55,567 nt of DNA from Hyphomicrobiales bacterium (GCA_002709005.1 PAPH01000026.1:1-55567); one strand, 5' to 3'. Counted from the stretch's first letter, positions 24,268 through 31,542 are shown. The notes: generated by a model not told the origin, from the letters alone. Program-made: numbers and translations.

Positions 24268-25087
24268 TCCCAAGCTGGGTGAGACGGCGCTCCACACCCG
24301 AGCGCTCCGCCTCATCATTCTGTACCGCAAGCATTTTGACCGCATGCGAACGCACGAGTTCGCCCTCGCGCCCGTCCTTTGTAAAGCTTGAAACGGCGTC
24401 GACTGCTTCAGACTTGAGCGGCCGATAGTCGTCAAGCCAGGCATCCGCCACCCTCCGTTTCCAGTCTCGCCCGCCCTCGCCCGTCATCCCGTCACGCGCC
24501 TCGATATAGTCGAGGAGAACAGTCATCTCGTCAGCCGAAAGATGCCGGTCCGCACGGGCGGCCCAGACGAGAGCGGCAAGACCCTTTCGCGCCTTCTGCA
24601 TGACGGATCTGAAATCCGGCCCCGGATCGTTCTCCTCCTTGATCATGGCATGGATCGCGCCAACGGGATCACGGATCAGTTCGCCGGTGACCGCATCCGC
24701 CATGTCGAGAATTCTGTCTGACCGGAAAGTGCGGTCGCCGCGCCGGAGATGGCAATACGCATCGATATAGGACTGGTCCGGCGCCCCATAGATGCCGAAG
24801 ACTTCTATCCGGCGGGCAGTGAAGACGCGATCAGCATCCTCGTAGATGATGTCGTATGTGCCGGGTACATTTGGCCGGTTGGGATCACGCACGCTTTCAC
24901 CCAACCGTGGCTTCGGCGGTGCCTTTGCTCGGGTGACTGCCGGAGCCGCGCGCACTTCTCGGGATGCCGGCCGGGCTTCCGGTCGACGCGAATCACCGTG
25001 TCGAAGCAGCGCCCTGCCCACCAAGAAAGCGACAATCGCCAAAAGAACAATCCACCACATGCCACCCATAGTGGCAGGGAGCGACAC
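24245..25087 (-). CDS. Membrane-anchored WYL-like / TerB-like protein in the immunity region
   Basis: 280 residues. One N-terminal membrane helix (MWWIVLLAIVAFLVGRALL), a Pro/Arg linker, then a WYL-like fold about 75-140: PGTYDIIYEDADRVFTARRI, SYIDAYCHLRRGDRTFRSDRI (the A.C..R...R.FR.DRI signature), followed by TGELI. A helical C-terminal region (LAALVWAARADRHLSADEMT...) resembles TerB. The combination senses ligands or nucleic acid in other proteins. It is encoded opposite to the repressor with operator 25098-25111 just upstream. Role in exclusion or defence is inference. Start could be at internal Met 7 or 10. Confidence 0.65.
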   Translation of the reverse strand: MSLPATMGGMWWIVLLAIVAFLVGRALLRHGDSRRPEARPASREVRAAPAVTRAKAPPKPRLGESVRDPNRPNVPGTYDIIYEDADRVFTARRIEVFGIYGAPDQSYIDAYCHLRRGDRTFRSDRILDMADAVTGELIRDPVGAIHAMIKEENDPGPDFRSVMQKARKGLAALVWAARADRHLSADEMTVLLDYIEARDGMTGEGGRDWKRRVADAWLDDYRPLKSEAVDAVSSFTKDGREGELVRSHAVKMLAVQNDEAERSGVERRLTQLGIKVPGQL

Positions 25088-25097
25088 AGGGTAAAGA

Positions 25098-25148
25098 GGG
25101 ACATATCCCGCAATGCTATTGACATGCGGTATATGTCCCGCATATGGT
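25098..25148 (+). promoter_or_regulatory. PL-like promoter with repressor operators (left cluster)
   Basis: Operators GGGACATATCCCGC (25098-25111) and GCGGTATATGTCCCGC (25126-25141, the exact reverse complement of 23585-23600). TTGACA at 25119-25124, 18-base spacer, TATGGT at 25143-25148, and the first ATG seven bases further on at 25156. Drives the rightward early operon. Confidence 0.78.
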
Positions 25149-25200
25149 GGCCGCCATGACCCAAGCCATCACGACCGTCGACCAACCCCAGACTACCGCC

Positions 25201-25530
25201 CTACTGGCCCAGATCCTCGTTGGCGATGACGCCGCGGCAGCCGGTGCTCTCGCCGGACGTGATCAGAATGGTGGAACTGAAAAATCCAGCATCGGTGACG
25301 ACGGCCCTTGTTCCCTTGGGGACCATACACGAGAACAATCGCATGATGAGGACCGGATTGGACTTGTGCACTCCGGAATTGATCAGGTTGTACCCCTCGC
25401 TCTGGGCATCAGAATCTTTCCAGACGAAGACCGTATCCATATCGGCACGACCAAGTGTCTTCTCCTGCGCGAGCGCCCCACCGCCCATCGCGACCACCAT
25501 TCCGGCCGCAAGCATCAGTTTTCGCATCAT
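25201..25530 (-). CDS. Secreted/periplasmic protein of unknown function (moron)
   Basis: 109 residues with a clear signal peptide MMRKLMLAAGMVVAMGGGALAQ, cleavage after AQ. Mature part (~87 residues) has two Cys (CMVPKG..., GCRGVI) and a beta-rich pattern. Preceded by GGAGAGGG; the second Met may be the start. It is the only gene oriented against the rightward operon, typical of a lysogenic-conversion cargo gene expressed in the lysogen. No family recognised. Confidence 0.6.
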   Translation of the reverse strand: MMRKLMLAAGMVVAMGGGALAQEKTLGRADMDTVFVWKDSDAQSEGYNLINSGVHKSNPVLIMRLFSCMVPKGTRAVVTDAGFFSSTILITSGESTGCRGVIANEDLGQ

Positions 25531-25627
25531 CTGTCATCCCTCTCCGGTTGCGCGCGGTCAGTAAGCCGCAGCGATGCCGGCGGGTCAACTCACACCATCC
25601 GCAATCCCCTCCCAAGGGCGACCGCCC

Positions 25628-25665
25628 GGACCGGCGGCGCCAGGTGCCAAGTACGCCGCCGGTCC
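25628..25665. repeat. 12-bp perfect inverted repeat
   Basis: GGACCGGCGGCG (25628-25639) and CGCCGCCGGTCC (25654-25665) with a 14-base loop; a GGGCGACCGCCC palindrome just before (25616-25627). Lies upstream of the gene at 25689. Could be an mRNA stem or a diverged member of the dispersed repeat family. Confidence 0.6.
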
Positions 25666-25688
25666 GGCTCAACGCACGAGGTGGCAGC

Positions 25689-25925
25689 ATGAAACCCGAG
25701 ACATTCACATGCCCGCGACGATCCGCGGTATCGGCTTCGCCGTATGTCATCACCGGCCGGCGACTGGCCGAGGAAATGGCTCGCGAACAGACGCGTGCCA
25801 CCGTCGTCAACATGTGGGCCGTTCTGGTCGTCGGCGCGTCATGCCTCGCCGGCATTATCGGCGCCGCCGCATGGTCGTCGGAGCGGGCGAACACCGCATT
25901 CGAACAGGAAAGGCGGGTGGGATGA
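25689..25925 (+). CDS. Small single-pass membrane protein
   Basis: 78 residues from ATG at 25689, preceded by GAGGTGGCAGC. Basic, soluble N-terminal ~40 residues, then one membrane helix MWAVLVVGASCLAGIIGAAAW and a short charged tail (SSERANTAFEQERRVG). Stop overlaps the next ATG (ATGA). Unknown role; could be an inner-membrane exclusion or moron product. Confidence 0.6.
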   Translation: MKPETFTCPRRSAVSASPYVITGRRLAEEMAREQTRATVVNMWAVLVVGASCLAGIIGAAAWSSERANTAFEQERRVG

Positions 25926-26239
25926 GCGAAGAGATCGCAACCCACCACCACATAGAGCGCGGCAGCGAATACGCCCTGCTCGGCATTGGCCGCATACAAA
26001 GCGCTCATTGGGTTGAGCCGAACGCCTACCCGAACCCTGGCCCCGTCGATATGCGCGAGGTCGCCGTCTACCGATGTGTTGACGACGGCACGCTGTGGGT
26101 TCGCCCGCGCGGCGAATTCGAAGACGGCCGATTTGAAGCAATCGCCGCCAAAGGCGCAAGCGCGACCGCGCGTCGGGCGTCGTCGCCCGCCCCGTCCGGA
26201 GCGCAGGTCGAAGACCGACAGCGGGAGGACACAAATTGA
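25922..26239 (+). CDS. DUF1653-like protein with repeat-encoded tail
   Basis: 105 residues. Residues ~8-73 match the short DUF1653 pattern: HIERGSEYALLGIGRIQSAH, then REVAVYRCVDDGTLWVRPRG (V.Y....G.LWVRP...F). The last 28 residues (GASATARRASSPAPSGAQVE + DRQREDTN) are encoded by repeat copy B, whose end overlaps the TTG start of the next gene (TTGA). DUF1653 proteins are small and of unknown function, common in phages. Confidence 0.68.
   Translation: MSEEIATHHHIERGSEYALLGIGRIQSAHWVEPNAYPNPGPVDMREVAVYRCVDDGTLWVRPRGEFEDGRFEAIAAKGASATARRASSPAPSGAQVEDRQREDTN
26143..26235 (+). repeat. Hairpin-rich dispersed repeat, copy B
   Basis: GCC-AAA-GGC stem, GCGC-AA-GCGC stem, GGGCG-TCGT-CGCCC stem, shared CCGTCCGGAGCGCAGG, and GGTC-GAA-GACC hairpin (26206-26216), then GGAGGACACAAA. 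Read in frame as the tail of the DUF1653-like gene. Confidence 0.85.
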
Positions 26240-27078
26240 CCACTCCCCTCCCAATCCTCGCCGCCACGCCCATCCCGTCGTTCCGCCCGAACGGCACGTG
26301 CCTCGATCTCGCGCGGCCCGACCCGTGCGAGATCTCGTTTCACACCATGGCCGCGGGCCTTTCCAAGATCGCCCGCTTCAACGGCATCAATCACGGGCCG
26401 ATGTGGGCGGTGGCGCTGCACTGTGTGCGCGGCGCGGATGCGATCGAGCGCGAGACCGGCGACCCGCTGCTGGCCGCGTGGTTTCTCCTCCATGATGGCG
26501 AGGAGCATCTGGTGGGCGACAAGGCGACGCCGGTCGCGCGGCTGCACGCGGAACACGCGGCGCGTCTGGCGGGCGAGCGTGAAGGGATCGGCCGCGCCGT
26601 CAAGCTCTCCTGGGAGAACATCAAAGATCAATGGCGCGCAGCAGGCTGGCAGGCCGCGCGGTTGCCGATGCCCTCGCCCGAGCAGGAACGGCTGATCGGC
26701 TGGTTCGATCGCCGCATGTGCGACGCCGAGATGCTGGCGCTGTTCGGTGAGAACGCCCGGCCGCGCCTGCTCGAGCCCGACGCCCCGCCGCTCAAGCTCA
26801 AGGGCGGAATCAAGCCGCTCGCGCCGATGAAGGCCGAGGAGCAGTTCATCGCTGCCTTCGACAGGCTGATCGGCGCCGAACGCCGCATCGAGCAGGAAGC
26901 GATTCATGCTGCGCATTGCGCTCTGTCTGACGGGCCGAGCGCCGCTGACGCGGCTGGCCCTTCGCCCAAGCCTTGCGCGCCTGCGGCGACGCGGGAAGCC
27001 CGCGCCACGAGGCGCGACGGCCGGTCGGCCTTGCGGCCTGCGGCCGAGACCCGTTCCACCAAAGGAGACCGTTCATGA
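26236..27078 (+). CDS. HD-domain phosphohydrolase-like protein
   Basis: 280 residues with TTG start at 26236, overlapping the previous stop. The motif run [40 protein letters not shown] matches the HD fold (H...H..HD...D), as in YfbR-type nucleotidases; a further acidic region comes at [17 protein letters not shown]. The final ~45 residues are Ala/Pro/Arg low-complexity, resembling the repeat-type tails, and end with an AAAGGAG ribosome site for the next gene. Likely dNMP or (p)ppGpp metabolism; exact substrate unknown. Confidence 0.7.
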   Translation: MTTPLPILAATPIPSFRPNGTCLDLARPDPCEISFHTMAAGLSKIARFNGINHGPMWAVALHCVRGADAIERETGDPLLAAWFLLHDGEEHLVGDKATPVARLHAEHAARLAGEREGIGRAVKLSWENIKDQWRAAGWQAARLPMPSPEQERLIGWFDRRMCDAEMLALFGENARPRLLEPDAPPLKLKGGIKPLAPMKAEEQFIAAFDRLIGAERRIEQEAIHAAHCALSDGPSAADAAGPSPKPCAPAATREARATRRDGRSALRPAAETRSTKGDRS

Positions 27079-27281
27079 GGAACGATATCACCTATTCGGA
27101 CTGGATAGCCGATCAGGAACCGGCCTGGCTGGCCGGCGCGCGATACTTCGTGCTCCATCACATCCAGAACGAGAGATCTCCCCACCCCGCCGAAGGCGCA
27201 AGCGCGACCGCGTGTCCGAGCCAGTGCGAGGCCCCGTCCGGAGCGAGCCCGAAGGGCGACAGCGCGAGGACAAAACCATGA
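27075..27281 (+). CDS. Small phage protein with repeat-encoded C-terminus
   Basis: 68 residues from ATG at 27075, after AAAGGAG. Native part: [21 protein letters not shown] and [19 protein letters not shown]. The last 28 residues ([20 protein letters not shown] + GDSARTKP) come from repeat copy C. Its TGA overlaps the ssb ATG (ATGA). Confidence 0.6.
   Translation: MRNDITYSDWIADQEPAWLAGARYFVLHHIQNERSPHPAEGASATACPSQCEAPSGASPKGDSARTKP
27187..27277 (+). repeat. Hairpin-rich dispersed repeat, copy C
   Basis: GCC-GAA-GGC stem, GCGC-AA-GCGC stem, a 23-base block identical to copy D (27214-27236), and GCCC-GAA-GGGC hairpin (27247-27257), then GCGAGGACAAAA immediately before the ssb ATG. Confidence 0.88.
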
Positions 27282-27763
27282 GCGGCGTCAACAAGGTCAT
27301 TCTCGTCGGCAATCTGGGCGCCGATCCGGAGATCCGGCGCACCCAGGACGGCCGGGCGATCGCCAACCTGTCGGTGGCGACCGGGGAAAGCTGGCGCGAC
27401 AAGACCACCGGCGAGCGCCGTGAGCGCACCGAGTGGCACCGCGTCGTCATCTTCAACGAGGGCCTCGCCAAGATCGCCGAGCAGTATCTGCACAAGGGCT
27501 CGAAGGTCTATCTCGAGGGCCAGCTCGCCACCCGCAAATGGCAGGACGCCCAGGGGCAGGACCGCTGGTCCACCGAAGTGGTGCTGCAGGGCTTTTCCGC
27601 AAATCTCACCATGCTCGATGGCGCGAAAGGCACCGGCTACAAACCCGGCGGCGACGCCCCCGGCGACTACGGCATGGATGGTGACCGCGCCGCGGGAACC
27701 AAGGCAAGCGGCACCGACACCGGCAACTTCAGCCGCGATCTCGACGACGACATTCCCTTTTGA
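27278..27763 (+). CDS. ssb: Single-stranded DNA-binding protein
   Basis: 161 residues. OB-fold 1-~110 ([58 protein letters not shown]), a Gly/Asp-rich linker, and the acidic C-terminal tip DLDDDIPF that binds partner proteins. Protects ssDNA during phage replication and recombination. Translationally coupled to the upstream gene through repeat C. Its 3' end is duplicated at 28038-28070. Confidence 0.96.
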   Translation: MSGVNKVILVGNLGADPEIRRTQDGRAIANLSVATGESWRDKTTGERRERTEWHRVVIFNEGLAKIAEQYLHKGSKVYLEGQLATRKWQDAQGQDRWSTEVVLQGFSANLTMLDGAKGTGYKPGGDAPGDYGMDGDRAAGTKASGTDTGNFSRDLDDDIPF

Positions 27764-27778
27764 TGGAAGGAAGCTGAA

Positions 27779-28039
27779 ATGAACAACTACGACGTCATTG
27801 TTTATGGCCCGCCCGGCTGCGGGAAAACGCTGCACAAGGAAGCACTCGCGGCGGCGTTCGGATGCAAGCGCATTCTCGACGAGAGCGAGGACGAGGCCCG
27901 CTTCAAGAGAGAAGTGCAGGAGCCCAGGCCGCGCACGCTCATCCTTACCTGCAATCCACATCTTCGCACTCCCTTCGCCGAGCGGCACTCATTCGATGAG
28001 GCGATGCGGATGAACAACATCAAGGACGTCAGGAACTAG
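27779..28039 (+). CDS. Small P-loop ATPase-like protein
   Basis: 86 residues. Walker A GPPGCGKT at residues 10-17 at once after the first beta strand (YDVIVY), and a hydrophobic strand RTLILTCNP later; no clear Walker B acidic pair, and far shorter than full AAA or kinase folds. TAG at 28037-28039 lies at the junction with a duplicated ssb 3' end. May be a minimal AAA-like or nucleotide-binding accessory; not recognised further. Confidence 0.6.
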   Translation: MNNYDVIVYGPPGCGKTLHKEALAAAFGCKRILDESEDEARFKREVQEPRPRTLILTCNPHLRTPFAERHSFDEAMRMNNIKDVRN

Positions 28040-28070
28040 CCGCGACCTCGACGACGACATCCCCTTCTGA
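28038..28070 (+). pseudogene. Duplicated 3' end of an ssb gene
   Basis: 33 bases equal to 27731-27763 except for three T-to-C changes, all synonymous in the ssb frame (encoding [10 protein letters not shown] and stop). Only the last 11 codons are present. It marks a recombination or insertion junction for the P-loop gene. Confidence 0.85.
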
Positions 28071-28087
28071 CCCCAAAAGGACCGACC

Positions 28088-28441
28088 ATGCTTATTCGCG
28101 ATCCCTCCATTCTCATCGGCTCGCTGGAGGGCGGGCAGCTCAACCAGGCGCTTTCGACCGAACTCTCGCAGGTTTTCCGCCAGCTCTACGAGATGTCGAG
28201 CGAGGACCAGAAGAAGACCCACAAGGGCAGCGTGACGCTGAAGCTCGAGCTTTCGGCCGAGAACGGCGCGGTGACCATCTCCGCCGACATCAAGACCGCC
28301 ACGCCGAAGCAGCCGCGGCCGCGCTCCTTCTACTGGATCACCGAGAACGGCGAGCTTTCCACCGAACATCCGCGCCAGCAGGACATGTTCGGCGGGCCGC
28401 GCGTGACCAATGCCCGAAGCGCCGAAAGCGCCGAAGGCTGA
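28088..28441 (+). CDS. Hypothetical phage protein
   Basis: 117 residues, MLIRDPSILIGSLEGGQLNQ start. Helical first half, then a strand-rich stretch VTLKLELSAENGAVTISADI and a Pro-rich segment; C-terminus ends in a short Ala/Ser/Glu repeat. Proteins of this kind are found next to DUF2303 (YfdQ) genes in alphaproteobacterial prophages. Role unknown. Confidence 0.65.
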   Translation: MLIRDPSILIGSLEGGQLNQALSTELSQVFRQLYEMSSEDQKKTHKGSVTLKLELSAENGAVTISADIKTATPKQPRPRSFYWITENGELSTEHPRQQDMFGGPRVTNARSAESAEG

Positions 28442-28469
28442 AACCTCCCAAACCCGAAAGGACAGGATC

Positions 28470-29423
28470 ATGCCCAATACCAAAGAACTGATCGGCGAAC
28501 CGATCACCCTGCCGGACCCGGCGCGCGCCATCGAAGCAATCGCCGAACTCGCCCGCAACGCCGCCGGCGTCGAGATCCAGAGCCTCACGCTCAACGGTGA
28601 CGGATTGCCGTCCTCGGTCCCGCTGGCCCGCCGCCATGGCGAGCGGCCCGACTATACGAGCCTCAAGGCACTCGCCGAGGAATGGCGGCTGTTTCCCGAG
28701 CGCAAGAAGGGGACGGCGACCGTCGGCACGCTGGCGAGCTTCATCGAACTCACCGAGCGCCATGCCCACGAGAGCAGCGCCATCTTCGCGGATCTCGACT
28801 GGCGCAACCCCTCGATGACGGCAATCGTCGACTACCACGGCGGCAAGGACGGCATCCCCGCCTGGTGCCAGCACCGTATCCACTATCCCTTCCCGCGCTC
28901 CGAACAGTGGCAGACCTGGGTGGCCATGAACGGCAAGCCGATGAAGCAGGAGGAATTCGCCGCCTTCATCGAGGACAATATCGGCGACCTCTCCTCCCCC
29001 ATGGACATGGAGGTAACCGAGTTCGAGCGCAAGTTCATGACCAAGATCGCCACGCCGAGCGAACTGGTCACCCTCTCGCGCGGGCTGCAGGTGCATGTGT
29101 CGAGCCGGGCCTCGAGCGCGGTCACCCTGCAATCGGGAGAAGGCGAGATCGTCTGGGACGAGGTGCACAACGACGCCGCGGGCAAGAAGCTCACCGTGCC
29201 GGGCATCTTCATGCTGCAGATCCCGATCTTCCACATGGGTGAACTCCAGCGCATTGCCGTGCGGCTGCGCTACCGGGTGCGCGAGGGCGCGGTGACATGG
29301 TTCTACCAGATGTACCGCCCGGATATCGCCGTGACGGAGCGGGTGACCGAGGACGTGGAAGCCGCGGCCGAGGCGACGAAACTGCCCTGGTACGCCGGCA
29401 CCGACGAGGCACGTGCCCGCTAG
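28470..29423 (+). CDS. DUF2303 / YfdQ-family phage protein
   Basis: 317 residues from ATG at 28470, following AAAGGACAGG; the 20 extra N-terminal codons overlap the previous gene and look non-native. Family hallmarks: SLKALAEEWRLFPERKKGTA, SFIELTERHAHESSAIFADL, and a C-terminal strand run RIAVRLRYRVREGAVTWFYQ. The function of DUF2303 proteins is unknown; they cluster with recombination and SSB genes. Confidence 0.82.
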   Translation: MPNTKELIGEPITLPDPARAIEAIAELARNAAGVEIQSLTLNGDGLPSSVPLARRHGERPDYTSLKALAEEWRLFPERKKGTATVGTLASFIELTERHAHESSAIFADLDWRNPSMTAIVDYHGGKDGIPAWCQHRIHYPFPRSEQWQTWVAMNGKPMKQEEFAAFIEDNIGDLSSPMDMEVTEFERKFMTKIATPSELVTLSRGLQVHVSSRASSAVTLQSGEGEIVWDEVHNDAAGKKLTVPGIFMLQIPIFHMGELQRIAVRLRYRVREGAVTWFYQMYRPDIAVTERVTEDVEAAAEATKLPWYAGTDEARAR

Positions 29424-29490
29424 GGCGATCTGACGACGATGCGGCGGGCACGGCTCGCCGCATCCTTCCCGAACGATCCGGAGACACGCC

Positions 29491-30675
29491 ATGCCCAAGG
29501 CACCCAGCAAAGACGGATTCGCCCTTACCGCGCCGCGCGAGGCGTGGCTGCCCGCCATTCGCGCCGCCAATGATCCGGTCGAGCGCCGCAACACCATTCC
29601 CATTCTCGCCAACCTGCTTTTGAAGGCCAGCGACAACGGCAAGCTGGCCGTATCGGGGACCGACCTCGACGTGGCAATCACCAGCCAGGTGGACATGGCC
29701 GCCGACACGCTGCCCGCCGAGGGCATCACCCTGCCCGGCGCGCTTCTCGTCGACATCATCGACAAGCAGGCGCCGAAAAGCGAGGTGACGCTCAAGCAGA
29801 CCGGTTCGCAGGTGATCGTCTCCTCCGGCCGCTCCCGCTTCACCGTACACACGCTGCCGGGCAGCGACTGGCCGGCCATGAGGGCGCGCGAGGACGACGC
29901 CGGGCCGGCGACCTTCACCCTGCCCGCAGGCCGGCTGGCAGCCATGCTGGCGCTCACATCCTTCGCCGTCTCCACCGAGGAGACGCGCTACTACCTCAAC
30001 GGCATCTACGTGCATGTGCATGACGGCGGTCTGGACGGTGAGCGGCTGCGCCTTGTTGCAACCGACGGACACCGGCTGTCGCTGGCCGACCTGCCCATCA
30101 CCGGCGAGGCCACGCTGCCGCATTTCGAGGGTGTGATCATCCCGCGCAAGACGGTGGCGCTTCTGCAGAAGATGCTCAAGGCCGCCGGCGACGAGGCCGA
30201 GGTGACGGTGGGCGTGACGCAATCCGCGGTCCACTTCGAGACCGGCTCGGAGAAGCTGATCTCCAAGGTGATCGACGGCACCTTCCCCGATTACATGCGG
30301 GTGATCCCCACCGGCAACGAGAATGTCTGGACCTTCGGCTCGCCGGTGCTGGCCGAGGCGGTGGGCCGGGTGACGACGATCTCCACCGAGCGCGGCCGCG
30401 CGGTGCGGCTCGAGTTCGGCCGCGACACGGTGCGGCTTTCGGTGATCAACCCCGACGCCGGCGACGCCAGCGAGGAGGCCACCGTCGGCGGCATCGAGGG
30501 CGACGATGTCGAGATCGGCTTCAACGGCAAATACCTCGCCGAGATCCTCTCGCTGATCGACGGCCCGACGCGGCTGGAACTCGGCGACGGCGGCGCGCCG
30601 GCACTTTTCCTGCCCGCCCCGCGCGAGGGCGAGGTGATCGAAAACCGCATCGTTCTGATGCCGATGAGGGTGTGA
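29491..30675 (+). CDS. dnaN: Phage-encoded DNA polymerase III beta clamp (sliding clamp)
   Basis: 394 residues, all three clamp domains in order: domain 1 (RNTIPILANLLLKASDNGKL, GTDLDVAITSQVD), domain 2 (TEETRYYLNGIYVHVHDG, LRLVATDGHRLSLADLP), domain 3 (VEIGFNGKYLAEILSLIDGP) and the typical end NRIVLMPMRV. Complete and slightly longer than host clamps (~370). It would tether host Pol III or repair polymerases, since no polymerase gene is seen here. Preceded by an intergenic stretch ending in a GGAGACACGCC ribosome site. Confidence 0.95.
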   Translation: MPKAPSKDGFALTAPREAWLPAIRAANDPVERRNTIPILANLLLKASDNGKLAVSGTDLDVAITSQVDMAADTLPAEGITLPGALLVDIIDKQAPKSEVTLKQTGSQVIVSSGRSRFTVHTLPGSDWPAMRAREDDAGPATFTLPAGRLAAMLALTSFAVSTEETRYYLNGIYVHVHDGGLDGERLRLVATDGHRLSLADLPITGEATLPHFEGVIIPRKTVALLQKMLKAAGDEAEVTVGVTQSAVHFETGSEKLISKVIDGTFPDYMRVIPTGNENVWTFGSPVLAEAVGRVTTISTERGRAVRLEFGRDTVRLSVINPDAGDASEEATVGGIEGDDVEIGFNGKYLAEILSLIDGPTRLELGDGGAPALFLPAPREGEVIENRIVLMPMRV

Positions 30676-30677
30676 CG

Positions 30678-31109
30678 ATGAGCATCAACTATTACCTGAC
30701 CGACTACAGTGACGAGATTGTGCCGTGCGCTGCCACACCCGAAGGCTGGGCCGAATGGCTCTCGAAGCCGGCACCGGACTGGCGGCGGGCGGTCGCGGCC
30801 GAGATCGGCCAAACCTTCGATGCCGCCAGTCTCGAAATCTTCGCCTGGGGCTACGCCTTCCGCGAACCGGACGGCGGGATCACCGTGACGGGCGAGCCGC
30901 ACCTTTACCAGTTCACGGCAATCGTGGACGGCGACGGCAGCGTGGTCTGGGATTTCGAGGACATCATCAGCAGCCTCAACGACGCGATGCTCGGCGAACG
31001 CGTTGACGACTGCGACGGCTGCTGGATCGCCTTCGGCCGGGAGCAGCGGCTCATAGCCACCTATCACGGGCCGGACAAGCCGGTGACGTTCGCGCCGAGG
31101 GCGGAGTGA
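30678..31109 (+). CDS. Hypothetical phage protein
   Basis: 143 residues from ATG at 30678; a GTG two codons earlier (30672) overlaps the clamp stop and is an alternative. Acidic, with aromatic-rich strands (SINYYLTDYSDEIVPCAATP, LYQFTAIVDGDGSVVWDFED). Soluble and probably beta-rich. Stop overlaps the next micro-gene ATG (TGATG). Not recognised. Confidence 0.62.
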   Translation: MSINYYLTDYSDEIVPCAATPEGWAEWLSKPAPDWRRAVAAEIGQTFDAASLEIFAWGYAFREPDGGITVTGEPHLYQFTAIVDGDGSVVWDFEDIISSLNDAMLGERVDDCDGCWIAFGREQRLIATYHGPDKPVTFAPRAE

Positions 31110-31189
31110 TGAGCGAAGTCGTGAACGCCCTGCAGAACATCGAGACGGCGATCATCCTCTGCACGATCGCCATCTTTCTATTCCGCTAA
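31109..31189 (+). CDS. 26-residue membrane micro-protein
   Basis: MSEVVNALQNIETAIILCTI plus AIFLFR, stop TAA at 31187-31189. ATG overlaps the upstream stop (TGATG), and the next gene follows with its own GGGAGCACCAGCC leader, so coupling supports expression. A charged end and one predicted membrane-spanning helix are the whole protein. Small phage membrane peptides often act in lysis control or exclusion; here that is inference. Confidence 0.5.
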   Translation: MSEVVNALQNIETAIILCTIAIFLFR

Positions 31190-31203
31190 CGGGAGCACCA
31201 GCC

Positions 31204-31542
31204 ATGGACCTGAAACAGCATCTTCTCCGCCAGATGGCCTTCAGCCGCGCCACCTTTGGCACCGGCAGCCGGACCAACGGCGTGGTCGACCATATCCGCA
31301 AGGAACTCGAAGAGGTTCAAGAATCTCACGGCTGCCCCTCCGAATGGGTCGATGTCGTTATTCTCGGCCTCGACGGACTGACCCGCAGCCTCTCCTTCGT
31401 GATCGAGGACCAGGACGAAGTTGCCGACGAGGCGTGCCGGATGATCGTCGACAAGCAATCGCGGAACGAACGGCGCGACTGGCCCGACTGGCGCACGGCC
31501 GATCCCGACAAGGCGATCGAGCACGACCGCTCGGCGGAGTAA
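31204..31542 (+). CDS. dATP/dGTP diphosphohydrolase-like protein (DUF550)
   Basis: 112 residues matching the DUF550 N-terminal domain: QMAFSRATFGTGSRTNGVVD, HIRKELEEVQ and EWVDVVILGLDGLTRSL (E..EL.E and D..ILG.DG.TR). This MazG-like all-helical fold hydrolyses dNTPs to dNMP and pyrophosphate. Family proteins are frequent in phages and may tune nucleotide pools. No purZ-type gene is present. Confidence 0.8.
   Translation: MDLKQHLLRQMAFSRATFGTGSRTNGVVDHIRKELEEVQESHGCPSEWVDVVILGLDGLTRSLSFVIEDQDEVADEACRMIVDKQSRNERRDWPDWRTADPDKAIEHDRSAE

Larger units (their letters stand above)
25156..25692 (+). pseudogene. First gene of rightward operon, apparently split by a moron
   Basis: The N-terminus MTQAITTVDQPQTTALLAQ directly after the PL-like promoter looks native, and the open frame ends in TGA at 25690-25692 overlapping the next ATG (ATGA), as expected for a coupled phage gene. 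Most of the middle, however, is the antisense of the signal-peptide gene 25201-25530. The simplest reading is that the secreted-protein gene inserted into the original leader gene and left an open frame by chance. Whether any fusion product is made is unknown. Confidence 0.35.

Noticed and set aside
26920..27078. Seventh copy of the dispersed repeat at the end of the HD-domain gene
   Set aside because: Same low-complexity composition and position before a ribosome site, but the conserved GTCCGGAGCG and GAA-loop hairpin blocks are missing.
28338..29975. Minus-strand ORF of 545 codons over DUF2303 and clamp genes
   Set aside because: Spans two well supported plus-strand genes and their intergenic region; antisense artefact.
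31204..31542. 2-aminoadenine (Z-genome) nucleotide system
   Set aside because: DUF550 is dATP/dGTP hydrolase-like, but no PurZ or DatZ-type gene is visible in the window.
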